DNA from: Streptomyces sp. NBC_01260
Lineage (GTDB): Bacteria; Actinomycetota; Actinomycetes; Streptomycetales; Streptomycetaceae
Assembly: GCF_036226405.1 (NCBI RefSeq)
Contig: NZ_CP108464.1
Location: forward strand, 1,736,001-1,800,000
Length of the DNA: 64,000 nt
Direction of reading: 5' to 3'
Position numbers and translations under genes: made by a program. The notes beneath the pieces are model-generated. The model ran no database searches, had not been told where the DNA came from, and worked only from the letters and a program-made list of their open reading frames with translations. Positions 8,981-16,712 of this stretch are shown here, in pieces; the stretch's first letter is position 1, and each line of letters begins with the position of its first letter.

Positions 8981-9310
8981 TCAGCCCACTCTCATGGAAA
9001 CGATCTGCAGTTCCTGTCCCGATGTGATCTCCACATCCGCGCTGCCGCAGGGACACAGCAGAATCAGGTCGGTCAGGGTGAATTCGACAGCACAGGTACG
9101 GCAGCGGCCGGCACCGGGCGGCTGCTCGATCTCCAACTCGGCCCCCTCGGCGGCCGTTCCCTCGGTGACCAGGCCGAAGCAGAACCGCATCGAGTCGGGC
9201 ACCACGGCGGTGAGCGCACCGACGCGGACGCGGACCGTGCGGACCGGACGCCCCTCGGCGCGTTCGCACACCGAGTCGACGACGTTCTGTGTGATGGCCA
9301 GCTCGTGCAC
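8981..9310 (-). CDS. hypA: Hydrogenase nickel metallochaperone HypA
   Basis: A 109-residue nickel-binding chaperone that docks with HypB and the large subunit. The opening VHELAITQNVV supplies the conserved His-Glu-Leu nickel site (residues 2-4). The zinc-binding loop contains CRTC near residues 71-74 and a second pair read as C-P-C-G near residue 87, so the second motif is CxC rather than the more usual CxxC. GTG 9310 is the start because the conserved HEL must follow the initiator directly, and GAGG lies five bases upstream. It is the first gene of the leftward hypAB unit, divergent from the hydrogenase structural genes. Confidence 0.95.
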   Translation of the reverse strand: MHELAITQNVVDSVCERAEGRPVRTVRVRVGALTAVVPDSMRFCFGLVTEGTAAEGAELEIEQPPGAGRCRTCAVEFTLTDLILLCPCGSADVEITSGQELQIVSMRVG

Positions 9311-9567
9311 CGGTGCCTCGTCCTTCCTGGGGTGGCTCCGACCGTAGGACGGCGGCGGACCCTGCCGGCGTCCGACCGGACCGGTGCCCGGCCGGATCAC
9401 CCGAGCGGTCCACAGCGTGCGGTCATTCGGCCCCGGGAATCGGGCGGGGTCAGGAATTCCCCGTGTTGCCGGTGCACCCGAATCGAGGCGTGATGGTAGC
9501 AATGTGCGCGTACCCATCCGTGGGGGCCGATGGCCGGTGGGCCGTCATCCTGAAAGGCGGCACTTCC
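9311..9567. promoter_or_regulatory. Divergent promoter region between hypA and the hydrogenase small-subunit gene
   Basis: These 257 bases separate leftward hypAB from the rightward structural operon and should hold both promoters. The small-subunit frame is open through most of it, with alternative starts at 9493 and 9508, but the conserved N-terminus begins at 9568. I could not define -35/-10 boxes or a clear operator. Confidence 0.5.
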
Positions 9568-10623
9568 ATGCCGACAGAGGAAGCGGTAAAGGCGGAGGAC
9601 ACTCTGATCCATGTCCTGTGGATCAACGCGGGACTGAGCTGTGACGGCGATTCCGTTTCGCTGACCGCCGCTACTCAGCCGAGCATCGAGGAGATCGCTC
9701 TCGGTGCCCTTCCCGGACTTCCGCAGGTCGCAGTCCACTGGCCGCTCATCGATTTCGAGTGCGGCCCCAACGGCGGCGCCGATGATTTTCTCGAATGGTT
9801 CTTCAAGGCCGACCGCGGAGAGCTGGAACCGTTCGTCCTGGTCGTCGAGGGCTCCATTCCGAACGAGCAGTTGCACGACGAGGGGTACTGGTGCGGATTC
9901 GGCAACGATCCCGCCACCGGTCAGCCGATGACCACCAGTGAGTGGCTCGACCGGCTGGCCCCGAAGGCCACCGCGGTCGTCGCGGTCGGGACCTGTGCGA
10001 CGTACGGCGGTATCCACGCCATGGCGGGCAACCCGACCGGCGCGATGGGCGTGCCCGACTACCTGGGCTGGGACTGGAAGTCCAAGGCCGGGATCCCGAT
10101 CGTGTGCGTCCCCGGGTGCCCGATCCAGCCGGACAACCTGTCGGAGACGCTCACCTACCTGCTCTACATGGCCACCGACCAGGCCCCGATGATCCCGCTC
10201 GACGAGGCTCTGCGGCCGACGTGGCTGTTCGGGTCGACGGTCCACGAGGGCTGCGACCGGGCCGGGTACTACGAGCAGGCCGACTTCGCGACGGAGTACG
10301 GCTCACCGAAGTGCATCGTCAAGCTGGGCTGCTGGGGACCCACGGTCAAGTGCAACGTGCCCAAGCGCGGCTGGATGAACGGCATCGGCGGCTGCCCCAA
10401 CGTCGGTGGCATCTGTATCGGCTGCACCATGCCGGGGTTCCCGGACAAGTTCATGCCGTTCATGGACGAGCCGCCGGGCGGAAAGCTCTCGACCAACGCG
10501 GTCGGGCTGTACGGGTCGACGATGCGGCGGCTGCGCCACATCACCACGCACACCCTGGACCGCGAACCGAAATGGCGTAAGCCCGGCAAGGAACTCACGA
10601 CCGGCGCCGCACGCACCTGGTAA
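9568..10623 (+). CDS. hhyS: [NiFe]-hydrogenase small subunit, group 1h (actinobacterial high-affinity)
   Basis: A 351-residue electron-transfer subunit carrying the Fe-S relay of a hydrogenase able to oxidise atmospheric H2. There is no twin-arginine leader or C-terminal membrane helix. The sequence around the proximal cluster reads LSCDGDSV (C25, D28), where standard small subunits have Cys-x-x-Cys. Replacement of a cysteine by aspartate is the hallmark of the group 1h enzyme seen in the Ralstonia actinobacterial-type hydrogenase structure. Further cysteines occur in GTCATYGG, CVPGCPIQP, KLGCWGPTVKCNVPKRGW and the GGICIGCTMPGFPD block. ATG 9568 matches the family start MPT and is preceded by an AAAGGCGG site. 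A TAA stop precedes the large-subunit gene by 46 bases. Confidence 0.95.
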   Translation: MPTEEAVKAEDTLIHVLWINAGLSCDGDSVSLTAATQPSIEEIALGALPGLPQVAVHWPLIDFECGPNGGADDFLEWFFKADRGELEPFVLVVEGSIPNEQLHDEGYWCGFGNDPATGQPMTTSEWLDRLAPKATAVVAVGTCATYGGIHAMAGNPTGAMGVPDYLGWDWKSKAGIPIVCVPGCPIQPDNLSETLTYLLYMATDQAPMIPLDEALRPTWLFGSTVHEGCDRAGYYEQADFATEYGSPKCIVKLGCWGPTVKCNVPKRGWMNGIGGCPNVGGICIGCTMPGFPDKFMPFMDEPPGGKLSTNAVGLYGSTMRRLRHITTHTLDREPKWRKPGKELTTGAARTW

Positions 10624-10669
10624 GTGACCGCGCAATCACCGCAACGGACAGAAAGATGAGGCGGCGCAC

Positions 10670-12463
10670 ATGACCGCGACGCAGCACAAGGGTGCCGGGG
10701 GAGGCCAGGGAAAGAACGACCTGGTCGAAATGGCGTGGGATCCCATTACCCGGATCGTCGGCAGTCTGGGTATCTACACCAAGATCGACTTCAAGCAGAA
10801 GGTGGTCGCCGAGTGCCACAGCACCAGCTCCATCTTCCGCGGCTATTCGGTCTTCATGAAGGGAAAGGACCCGCGGGACGCGCACTTCATCACGAGTCGC
10901 ATCTGCGGAATCTGCGGTGACAACCACGCCACGTGTTCCTGTTACGCGCAGAACATGGCCTACGGGGTGAAGCCGCCGCACCTGGGCGAATGGATCGTCA
11001 ATCTCGGCGAGGCCGCGGAGTACATGTTCGACCACAACATCTTCCAGGAGAACCTGGTCGGGGTCGACTACTGCGAGAAGATGGTCGCGGAGACCAACCC
11101 CGGGGTGCTGGAGCAGGCCAACCGCACCCAGTCCCCGCACGGCGACGCCCACGGATACAAGACCATCGGCGACATCATGCGGTCGCTGAACCCGTTCACC
11201 GGCGAGTTCTACCGCGAGGCGCTCCAGGTCAGCCGGATGACCCGGGAGATGTTCTGTCTGATGGAGGGGCGCCACGTCCACCCCTCCACGCTGTATCCCG
11301 GCGGCGTCGGCACCGTGGCGACCATCCAGCTGATGACGGACTACATCACCCGGCTCCAGCGGTACGTCGAGTTCATGAAGAAGGTCGTGCCGATGCACGA
11401 CGACCTCTTCGACTTCTTCTACGAGGCCCTGCCGGGCTACGAGCAGGTCGGCAACCGGCGCATCCTGCTGGGCTGCTGGGGTTCCTTCCAGGACCCGGAA
11501 CACTGCAACTTCGAGTACAAGGACATGACCGACTGGGGACGGAAGATGTACGTCACCCCCGGTGTCGTCGTCGACGGGAAGCTGGTCACCACCGACCTGG
11601 TGAAGATCAATCTCGGCATCCGCATCCTGCTCGGCTCGTCGTACTACAACGACTGGGACGAGCAGGAGACGTTCGTGTCCCACGATCCGCTCGGCAACCC
11701 GGTCGACCGGCGCCACCCGTGGAACCAGCACACCAACCCGCAGCCGCAGAAGCGGGACCTGGACGACAAGTACAGCTGGGTCATGTCGCCTCGGTGGTTC
11801 GACGGCAAGGACTACCTGGCGCTCGACACGGGCGGCGGACCGCTCGCGCGGCTGTGGACCACCGCGCTGGCCGGCCTGGTCGACATCGGCTACATCCAGG
11901 CCACCGGACACAGCGTCAAGATCAACCTCCCCAAGACCGCGCTCAAGGGGCCGGTCGAGCTGGAGTGGCACGTCCCCAAGTGGAGCAACACCATCGAGCG
12001 CAACCGGGCGCGCAGCTATTTCCAGGCCTACGCGGCCGCCTGCGCGCTCCACTTCGCGGAGAAGGCGCTCGCGGAGATCAGGTCCGGGAACACCAAGACC
12101 TGGGAGAAGTTCGAGGTGCCCGAGGAGGGCGTGGGCTGCGGGTTCACCGAGGCGGTGCGCGGTGTGCTGTCGCACCACATGGTGATCCGGGACGGCAAGA
12201 TCGCCAACTACCACCCGTACCCGCCGACCCCGTGGAACGCGAGTCCTCGCGACACGTACGGCACGCCGGGTCCCTACGAGGACGCCGTGCAGGGCCAGCC
12301 GATCTTCGAGGAGAACGACCGCGAGAACTTCAAGGGCATCGACATCATGCGCACGGTGCGCAGCTTCGACCCCTGTCTGCCCTGCGGCGTGCACATGTAT
12401 CTCGGCGAGGGCAAGAAGCTGGAACTCCTGCACTCCCCCACCCAGTCCGCGGGCAGCGAGTGA
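10670..12463 (+). CDS. hhyL: [NiFe]-hydrogenase large (catalytic) subunit, group 1h
   Basis: A 597-residue catalytic subunit. The two nickel-binding motifs are intact: L1, RICGICGDNHATC, with C79 and C82; and L2, DPCLPCGVH, with C569, C572 and H575. Twenty-two residues follow H575 and form the C-terminal extension that the endopeptidase encoded at 16713 would remove once nickel is inserted. The length, near 600, is typical for group 1h. ATG 10670 has GAGG eight bases upstream. The stop TGA shares one base with the start of the next gene (TGATG), so translation is coupled to the Fe-S accessory gene. Confidence 0.97.
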   Translation: MTATQHKGAGGGQGKNDLVEMAWDPITRIVGSLGIYTKIDFKQKVVAECHSTSSIFRGYSVFMKGKDPRDAHFITSRICGICGDNHATCSCYAQNMAYGVKPPHLGEWIVNLGEAAEYMFDHNIFQENLVGVDYCEKMVAETNPGVLEQANRTQSPHGDAHGYKTIGDIMRSLNPFTGEFYREALQVSRMTREMFCLMEGRHVHPSTLYPGGVGTVATIQLMTDYITRLQRYVEFMKKVVPMHDDLFDFFYEALPGYEQVGNRRILLGCWGSFQDPEHCNFEYKDMTDWGRKMYVTPGVVVDGKLVTTDLVKINLGIRILLGSSYYNDWDEQETFVSHDPLGNPVDRRHPWNQHTNPQPQKRDLDDKYSWVMSPRWFDGKDYLALDTGGGPLARLWTTALAGLVDIGYIQATGHSVKINLPKTALKGPVELEWHVPKWSNTIERNRARSYFQAYAAACALHFAEKALAEIRSGNTKTWEKFEVPEEGVGCGFTEAVRGVLSHHMVIRDGKIANYHPYPPTPWNASPRDTYGTPGPYEDAVQGQPIFEENDRENFKGIDIMRTVRSFDPCLPCGVHMYLGEGKKLELLHSPTQSAGSE

Positions 12464-13407
12464 TGGCGCGGGAGGAATCCCCGCAGGCACCCGACTGGCG
12501 GACGACCGGTGACCGCATCGACACCCTGATCGCCGCCAGCGGCTCGGGCGGCGCGGTCGCCCGTGAGCGCAGCGAGGAACTGGTCCGGCTGGTCGTCGAC
12601 TTCTACGGCGCCGGGCTGGAGCGGCTGCTCGACCTCGTGCACGACCAGGGGCGGCTGGACGACGAGGTCCTGGCCGCCCTGGCCGGCGACGACCTGGTGG
12701 CCAGCGTCCTGCTGGTGCACGGGCTGCACCCGTACGGCGTGGAGACCCGGGTCGAGCAGGCGCTGGAGAGCGTGCGGCCGTATCTGGGTTCGCACGGCGG
12801 TGATGTGGAGCTGCTCGCCGTGACCGACGAGGGCACCGTCCGGCTGCGGCTGCTGGGCAGCTGCGACGGCTGCCCGTCGTCCTCGGTCACGCTCAAGCTG
12901 GCCGTGCAGGGTGCGGTGGAGGCGGCGGCTCCGGAGATCACCTCGATCGAGGTCGAGACCGCCGCCGAGCAGGAGTCCGGGGCGGCGGGGCCGCTGGTGC
13001 CGGTGGACTCGCTGTTCTCCCGGCTCCACACGGATACCGAAGCCGCCCCTGACGACGGCGCGTCGTGGGAGGTCGTGCCCGAGCTGGCGGGGCTGGAATC
13101 CGGTGCCGTGGCCCGGATGGAGGTCGGCCGGATGCCGGTCGTGGCCTGCCGGGTGGGTGCGGACCTCTTCGCCTTCGAGGACCGGTGCGCGCGCTGCGAG
13201 CGGCCGTTCGAGGGTGCCACTCTGGCGCGGCGGCTGGGCGGTGGCTCAGGGGACGCGATCCTGCGCTGCGCCGGCTGCCGGGCGCACTACGACGTGCGGC
13301 GGGCGGGTGTCTGCCTCGACGAGGACGGCGCCCATCTGGCCCCGTTGCCGCTGCTGTCGGACGGCGGCGAGGTCTCCGTGTCGGTGCCCGCGGCGGTGGC
13401 GCCGTGA
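12463..13407 (+). CDS. NifU-like / Rieske-like fusion protein of the hydrogenase operon
   Basis: A 314-residue two-domain Fe-S protein. Residues about 90-165 form a NifU C-terminal (Nfu) domain with the cluster motif C134-DG-C137. Residues about 205-305 resemble a Rieske ferredoxin fold, but the ligand pattern is unusual: C242-AR-C245 and C269-AG-C272, then H275. A standard Rieske has C-x-H and C-x-x-H. This would allow four Cys ligands for a [2Fe-2S] or rubredoxin-like site. Co-transcription with the subunits and one-base coupling to the large-subunit gene suggest it helps assemble or shuttle electrons from the relay to the quinone pool; that is inference. It overlaps the next gene by four bases (GTGA). 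Confidence 0.85.
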   Translation: MAREESPQAPDWRTTGDRIDTLIAASGSGGAVARERSEELVRLVVDFYGAGLERLLDLVHDQGRLDDEVLAALAGDDLVASVLLVHGLHPYGVETRVEQALESVRPYLGSHGGDVELLAVTDEGTVRLRLLGSCDGCPSSSVTLKLAVQGAVEAAAPEITSIEVETAAEQESGAAGPLVPVDSLFSRLHTDTEAAPDDGASWEVVPELAGLESGAVARMEVGRMPVVACRVGADLFAFEDRCARCERPFEGATLARRLGGGSGDAILRCAGCRAHYDVRRAGVCLDEDGAHLAPLPLLSDGGEVSVSVPAAVAP

Positions 13408-14057
13408 TCGCGGCCGGCCGTTCCACCTCCCCGGCGTCCACGCTGCTGCGCCTCAGTCGCGACCGGCCGCCGCCCCTCGCCGGGGAGCGCTGCGAGATGT
13501 GTGCGGAGCCGATCGGCGAGAGCCACTCCCATGTGGTGAACCTCGACAGCCGGGCCCTGATGTGCGGCTGCCGGGCCTGCTACCTGCTGTTCACCGACGA
13601 GGCGGCGCAGCTGCGCTACCGGGCGGTCCCCGAGCGCTATCTGCACTTCGCCGGGCTGACCGTGGACGGGCGCGCCTGGGACGAGTTGCAGATCCCGGTC
13701 GGGCTCGCCTTCCTGTTCCGCAATTCGGTCCAGGACCGCATGGTCGCGTTCTATCCGGGTCCGGCCGGGGCCACCGAATCGGAACTGCCGCTGGACGCCT
13801 GGGCGGCCGTCGTCGAGTCGAGCCCGGAGCTCGCCGGGCTGCGTCCCGATGTCGAGGCGTTGCTGATCCGGCGCACTCCGGGGAGCGGCGGTTCGTGCCA
13901 TCTGGTGCCGATCGACGCCTGTTACGAGCTGGTGGGGCAACTGCGCACGCTGTGGCGCGGCTTCGACGGCGGCTCCGAGGCACGCACCGCGATGGAGGCC
14001 TTCTTCGCCCGGGTGGCGGAGCGCAGCCGGCCCGCCGCGGGGATCGGGGCGACGTGA
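13404..14057 (+). CDS. Conserved hydrogenase-locus protein (DUF5947-like)
   Basis: A 217-residue soluble protein I recognise only as a family conserved in actinobacterial hydrogenase operons, probably DUF5947. The N-terminal third holds a cysteine-rich, zinc-finger-like set, GERCEMC near residue 31 and LMCGCRACY near residue 53, in a CxxC ... CxCxxC arrangement with a histidine pair between (SHSH). The rest is predicted alpha/beta without known motifs, with a conserved Gly/Ser segment before the last helix. The start is GTG 13404, inside the previous stop (GTGA), so it is translationally coupled on both sides. A metal- or Fe-S-binding accessory role is possible but not shown. Confidence 0.8.
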   Translation: MIAAGRSTSPASTLLRLSRDRPPPLAGERCEMCAEPIGESHSHVVNLDSRALMCGCRACYLLFTDEAAQLRYRAVPERYLHFAGLTVDGRAWDELQIPVGLAFLFRNSVQDRMVAFYPGPAGATESELPLDAWAAVVESSPELAGLRPDVEALLIRRTPGSGGSCHLVPIDACYELVGQLRTLWRGFDGGSEARTAMEAFFARVAERSRPAAGIGAT

Positions 14058-14737
14058 ACGACTTCGCGTTCTCCGTCCTCGACGTCTTCGCCGAGCCGTA
14101 CGCGGCCGCGCCGCAGCTGACGGCGCGGCTGCGGATCGAGGAGCGGACGGGCCGGCGGATCCACGCCATCGCGCTGCACTGCCAGGTCCGCATCGAGCCG
14201 CAGCGGCGCCACTACGACGATGCCGAACAGAGCGGTCTGCACGCCCTGTTCGGCGGCCGGGACCGCTGGACGGACACCCTGAAGCCGTTCCAGTGGATGA
14301 GCTGCGACACCACGGTGCAGGGGTTCAGCGGGGCCACCGAGGTCGACCTCGCGCTGCCCTGTACGTACGACTTCGACGTGATCGGCTCCCGCTATCTGCA
14401 CGCCCTGGGAGAGGGCTCGGTCCCGCTCGCCCTGATGTTCTCCGGCACGGTCTTCACCCGCGGCAGCAAGGGCTTCGGGGTGGAGCAGGTGCCGTGGGAC
14501 TGCGAGGCCCGCCACTCCATGCCGGTCGAGGTGTGGCGGCGCATGGTGGCGGCGCACTTCCCGAACACCGGCTGGATCAGGCTGGACCACGAGGTGCTCG
14601 CGCGCTTCGCGGACTTCCGGGCCCGGCGCGGGCTGATCAGCTGGGACGAGACGGTCCAGGCCCTCCTGGCCGAGCACGACGAGGTGAGTCCTGTGAGCGG
14701 TGACCGGACGCGTTCGGACGAGGTGGTCCCGCGATGA
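14054..14737 (+). CDS. Conserved hydrogenase-locus protein (DUF6084-like)
   Basis: A 227-residue protein, probably the DUF6084 family found beside actinobacterial group 1h hydrogenases. It has no signal peptide, membrane helix or cysteine cluster. It appears rich in beta strands: a strand with IHAIALHCQVRIEPQRR, a PFQWM block, and GATEVDLALPCTYDFDV. The strand-rich body, followed by C-terminal helices, may be a beta-sandwich binding or scaffold domain. GTG 14054 overlaps the preceding stop by four bases, and its own stop overlaps the next ATG by four bases. Strict coupling of three unknown proteins implies defined stoichiometry, possibly one complex. The function is unknown. Confidence 0.8.
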   Translation: MNDFAFSVLDVFAEPYAAAPQLTARLRIEERTGRRIHAIALHCQVRIEPQRRHYDDAEQSGLHALFGGRDRWTDTLKPFQWMSCDTTVQGFSGATEVDLALPCTYDFDVIGSRYLHALGEGSVPLALMFSGTVFTRGSKGFGVEQVPWDCEARHSMPVEVWRRMVAAHFPNTGWIRLDHEVLARFADFRARRGLISWDETVQALLAEHDEVSPVSGDRTRSDEVVPR

Positions 14738-16137
14738 GCCTTGACCAGGTGCGTTCGATCGCCGACGCCGTCCTGTACGAGGGCTACCTGCTCTACCCGT
14801 ACCGGGCGAGCTCCCACAAGAACCGCTCGCGCTGGCAGTTCGGGGTCCTCGGCCCGCCGAACGCCGCACCGGCGAGTTTCGGCGAGCAGCCGGAGATGGA
14901 GACGCAGTGCCTGCTGGCACCGCACGACGGACCGGCGGCCGTCACCGTACATCTGCGCTTCCTCCAACTCCAGGTCCGCGAGGTGCGGAGCCCGGGCGCG
15001 GACGGGGTGGAGGTGCCGGTCGACCAGCTCACCGTGGACGGGGTCCCGGTGCTGTCCTGGGACGAGGCGGTCGAGCGGGAAGTCGTGCTGGCCGCGCTGC
15101 CGCTGGGTGAGCCGACGGACACCGTCCATGAGGTCCCCGGCGGTGAGGACAGCGAGCCGGTGACCGACGCGCGGGGCGCGGTGGTGGGCCGGATCGTGCG
15201 GCGGCGGCTGCCGTTGACGGTCCGTATCCGTACGGACACCTTCGTGGACGACGGATATGTGCGCCTCTCGGTGGCGGTGCGCAACGAGCACCCGGAGCCG
15301 GCGGCCACCAAGGACGACGCGATCCGGGCCTCGCTGATCGGCGCGCATCTGCTGCTGCGGGCGCACGACGCGGAGTTCGTCTCGCTGCTCGAACCGCCCG
15401 CCGGGGCGGCGGGCGCCGCCGGTCGTTGCCGGCAGCGCAGGTGCTGGCCCGTGCTCGCCGGTCCGAAGGGGACGACGGACATCCTGCTCGGTGCGCCGAT
15501 CATCCTGTACGACTACCCGGAGGTCGCCGAGCAGAGCCCGGGCGCCCTGTTCGACTCGACCGAGATCGACGAGATCCTGACCCTCCGGGTGATGACCATG
15601 ACGGAGGCGGAGAAGGCGGAGGCGCGGGCCACCGACCCCCGCGCCAGGGAGATCATCGACCGCTGCGACGGTATGTCGCCCGCCGGCCTCCAGCAGTTGC
15701 ACGGACTGCTGCGCGACCCCCACCGGCCGCAGCCCGCGGCCGTCGTGGAGCCCGCGGCCGACGTGCGGGACGTGGAGCCCGCCGCCTTCGACACCTCGGG
15801 CGCCCCCTGGTGGGACCCGGCGGCCGATGCCTCGGTACGGCCGGGGAGCGACGCGGTGGTGATCGACGGGGTCCGGGTGGCCAAGGACAGCCTGGTCCGC
15901 GTCCATCCGTCCCGGCGTGCCGACGCGCAGGATCTGTTCTTCGCCGGCCAGGTGGCCCGGGTGACCGCGGTTCTCTCGGACGTGGACGGCGGCACGCACG
16001 TCGCCCTGGTCCTCGTCGACGACCCGGCAGCGGACCTGCACGACTGGTACGGCCGCTACTTCTACTTCGCACCCGACGAGCTGACACCGCTGACCGTCCA
16101 GGAGACGGCGCGGATCCGAGAGGAGAACCCATCGTGA
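14734..16137 (+). CDS. Conserved hydrogenase-locus protein of unknown function, 467 residues
   Basis: The longest of the uncharacterised proteins in the operon. The N-terminus has DAVLYEGYLLYPYRASSHKN. The middle (about 70-300) is strand-rich, with alternating hydrophobic runs such as VTVHLRFLQLQVREV, and carries a PIILYDYPEVAEQSPG segment. The C-terminal third (about 370-455) contains a small-barrel-like block (DAVVIDGVRVAKDSLVRVHP, then FFAGQVARVTAVLSDVDGGTHVALVLVDDP). No cysteine motif or membrane helix is present. It starts at ATG 14734 with GAGGTGG upstream, inside the previous stop, and ends at TGA 16135-16137 overlapping a tiny membrane protein gene. It is probably part of the same accessory complex; no enzymatic motif was recognised. 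Confidence 0.8.
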   Translation: MSLDQVRSIADAVLYEGYLLYPYRASSHKNRSRWQFGVLGPPNAAPASFGEQPEMETQCLLAPHDGPAAVTVHLRFLQLQVREVRSPGADGVEVPVDQLTVDGVPVLSWDEAVEREVVLAALPLGEPTDTVHEVPGGEDSEPVTDARGAVVGRIVRRRLPLTVRIRTDTFVDDGYVRLSVAVRNEHPEPAATKDDAIRASLIGAHLLLRAHDAEFVSLLEPPAGAAGAAGRCRQRRCWPVLAGPKGTTDILLGAPIILYDYPEVAEQSPGALFDSTEIDEILTLRVMTMTEAEKAEARATDPRAREIIDRCDGMSPAGLQQLHGLLRDPHRPQPAAVVEPAADVRDVEPAAFDTSGAPWWDPAADASVRPGSDAVVIDGVRVAKDSLVRVHPSRRADAQDLFFAGQVARVTAVLSDVDGGTHVALVLVDDPAADLHDWYGRYFYFAPDELTPLTVQETARIREENPS

Positions 16138-16253
16138 AGATCGTGGGCATCATCACCGCCGGTGTGGCGGCGGCCGTGGCACTGGTCGCCGTGGGCGTCG
16201 GCATCAAGTCGATCCCCGACGTCCGCCGCTATCTGCGCATCCGTTCGATGTGA
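16134..16253 (+). CDS. 39-residue single-pass membrane protein (DUF6893-like)
   Basis: A very small protein. It has an initiator plus Lys, about 22 hydrophobic residues (IVGIITAGVAAAVALVAVGVGI), then a basic amphipathic end (KSIPDVRRYLRIRSM). This is one transmembrane helix with a positive C-terminus. GTG 16134 overlaps the stop of the preceding gene by four bases, and GAGAGGAG lies just upstream, so it is very likely translated. Small proteins of this kind recur in actinobacterial hydrogenase operons and, from memory, carry the name DUF6893. A membrane anchor for the otherwise soluble hydrogenase complex is an attractive but untested role. Confidence 0.8.
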   Translation: MKIVGIITAGVAAAVALVAVGVGIKSIPDVRRYLRIRSM

Positions 16254-16289
16254 GTCGTGAATTCCGATGTGAGTGAGGAAGTGCATCCC

Positions 16290-16502
16290 ATGGCCGACAC
16301 GCCGAAGAAGGACAGCACCGTCGCGGAGGAGCCGCAGGAGGAACGGGGCCCGAAGGGGTCACGCGACACCGGCTCGGACAAACCGTCGGGTGGTCCGAGT
16401 GACCGCCCCTCGGGCACCTCGGACAAGAAGTCGGACACCTCCGTACAGCCGCAGGAGCCCCGTGACCCGGACTCGCCCGACCTCCAGTCCGGCGGCGGCT
16501 GA
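16290..16502 (+). CDS. Small hydrophilic disordered protein in the hydrogenase operon
   Basis: A 70-residue protein made almost entirely of Lys, Asp, Glu, Ser, Pro and Gly, ending in a triple glycine. It has no hydrophobic core and should be disordered. ATG 16290 was chosen because GAGGAAG is eight bases upstream; a GTG at 16257 in frame would add eleven residues. It lies 36 bases after the tiny membrane protein gene, in the same direction. Function is unknown. Confidence 0.6.
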   Translation: MADTPKKDSTVAEEPQEERGPKGSRDTGSDKPSGGPSDRPSGTSDKKSDTSVQPQEPRDPDSPDLQSGGG

Positions 16503-16711
16503 TGCCCGGACCACCCGGCCGGGGACCGCGGGCGCGGGGGGAGCTCATCAGGACGAACGAACCGGGCCGGACGGACTGCACGGACACCGGGCACAGGGTC
16601 GTGCCGCCGTGCGAGGAGGCCGTCCGGCACAGCGAGGGGTCCGGGACATCGGCCGGCGGCACGAGGCCGTCCCGCCGGCCGCGCACCCCGCGCGCCGGGG
16701 ACCGGACCTGA
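16502..16711 (+). CDS. Doubtful 69-residue ORF between two hydrogenase accessory genes
   Basis: The ATG at 16502 overlaps the previous TGA by one base, and the ORF stops two bases before the endopeptidase gene, so it exactly fills the gap. The product is rich in Arg, Gly, Pro and Thr with no recognisable domain, as expected of random high-GC sequence. The coupling geometry argues for it and the composition against it. If it is not a gene, these 210 bases are an unexplained spacer inside an otherwise gap-free operon. Confidence 0.3.
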   Translation: MPGPPGRGPRARGELIRTNEPGRTDCTDTGHRVVPPCEEAVRHSEGSGTSAGGTRPSRRPRTPRAGDRT

Positions 16712-16712
16712 C

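Noticed and set aside
10595..12490. 631-codon minus-strand ORF opposite the large subunit
   Set aside because: Covers a certain hydrogenase gene; composition and lack of motifs mark it as a third-position GC artefact.
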